Assembly (NCBI GenBank): GCA_905205085.1
Contig: CAJLCG010000125.1
Coordinates: 1 to 5,441 of the forward strand
Length of the DNA: 5,441 nt
Origin: an uncultured Oscillospiraceae bacterium
Lineage (GTDB): Bacteria; Bacillota; Clostridia; Oscillospirales; Oscillospiraceae
Reading direction: 5' to 3'
Part shown: one piece after another, positions 5,431-5,441 of the stretch
How the letters are laid out: the number at the start of each line of letters is the position of its first letter
How positions within the stretch are numbered: position 1 is the first letter of the stretch
Program-made: the position numbers and the translations under genes
The notes under the pieces: generated by a model
Told to the model about the DNA's origin: nothing
The model's input: the letters and a program-made list of their open reading frames with translations, nothing else
Database searches by the model: none

Positions 5431-5441
5431 CGGAAGCGGCC

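Larger units (their letters stand above)
4797..5441. repeat. Structured non-coding repeat element, copy 2 (downstream of mutL, truncated by window edge)
   Basis: It starts at the base after the mutL stop and follows the same order as copy 1: the 11-bp hairpin (4797-4822, identical), 7-bp hairpin (4837-4853, covarying), 12-bp hairpin (4929-4956, arms identical), nested module (4967-5027, covarying inner stem), core structure (5165-5248), a GGGG/CCCC hairpin (5286-5300), a CCCCCG/CGGGGG hairpin (5371-5385) and the start of the inverted module with GTGAGCGCC/GGCGCTCAC (5402-5410, 5422-5430). The window ends before the expected last hairpin. The region between the core and the inverted module has diverged most from copy 1. 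No convincing gene is present. Confidence 0.85.

Overview
The window is a GC-rich bacterial segment with every gene on the + strand. It most likely comes from a high-GC Clostridia-type Firmicute, with an Oscillospiraceae-like gut bacterium as my best guess. The basis is strong GGAGG-type ribosome binding sites, a MutL with the DxHA endonuclease motif (so no MutH), a MutS ending in a Firmicute-like C-terminus, and tight gene spacing. The family-level placement is inference.

Layout: (1) 1-689, the C-terminal third of MutS, cut by the window edge. (2) 690-1371, a non-coding, hairpin-rich repeat element (copy 1), then a roughly 100-base leader. (3) 1474-2232, a complete soluble ABC-type/AAA ATPase of the COG3910-like family. 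(4) 2229-2723, a small two-helix membrane protein overlapping the ATPase by ATGA. (5) 2760-4796, complete mutL, 36 bases after the membrane protein. (6) 4797-5441, a second copy of the repeat element (copy 2), cut by the window edge.

The functional theme is methyl-independent mismatch repair. MutS recognises mismatches. MutL is the ATP-driven, clamp-dependent nicking endonuclease. Candidate beta-clamp motifs are visible in both proteins. mutS and mutL, often adjacent in Firmicutes, are here separated by a repeat element and an ATPase/membrane-protein pair of unknown function that probably shares a transcript with mutL.

The most interesting content is the repeat. Each copy begins at the base after the stop codon of a mismatch-repair gene. 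The first 40 bases, counting the shared TAA, are identical. Both copies carry the same ordered series of hairpins, and several stems keep pairing through compensatory base changes. Each copy is also internally symmetrical, with an end module recurring in inverted orientation at the other end. This points to a structured, probably dispersed element acting as RNA or as mobile DNA. Open frames inside it are best treated as spurious. A second curiosity is a group of six DnaA-box-like 9-mers embedded in frame in the MutL linker.
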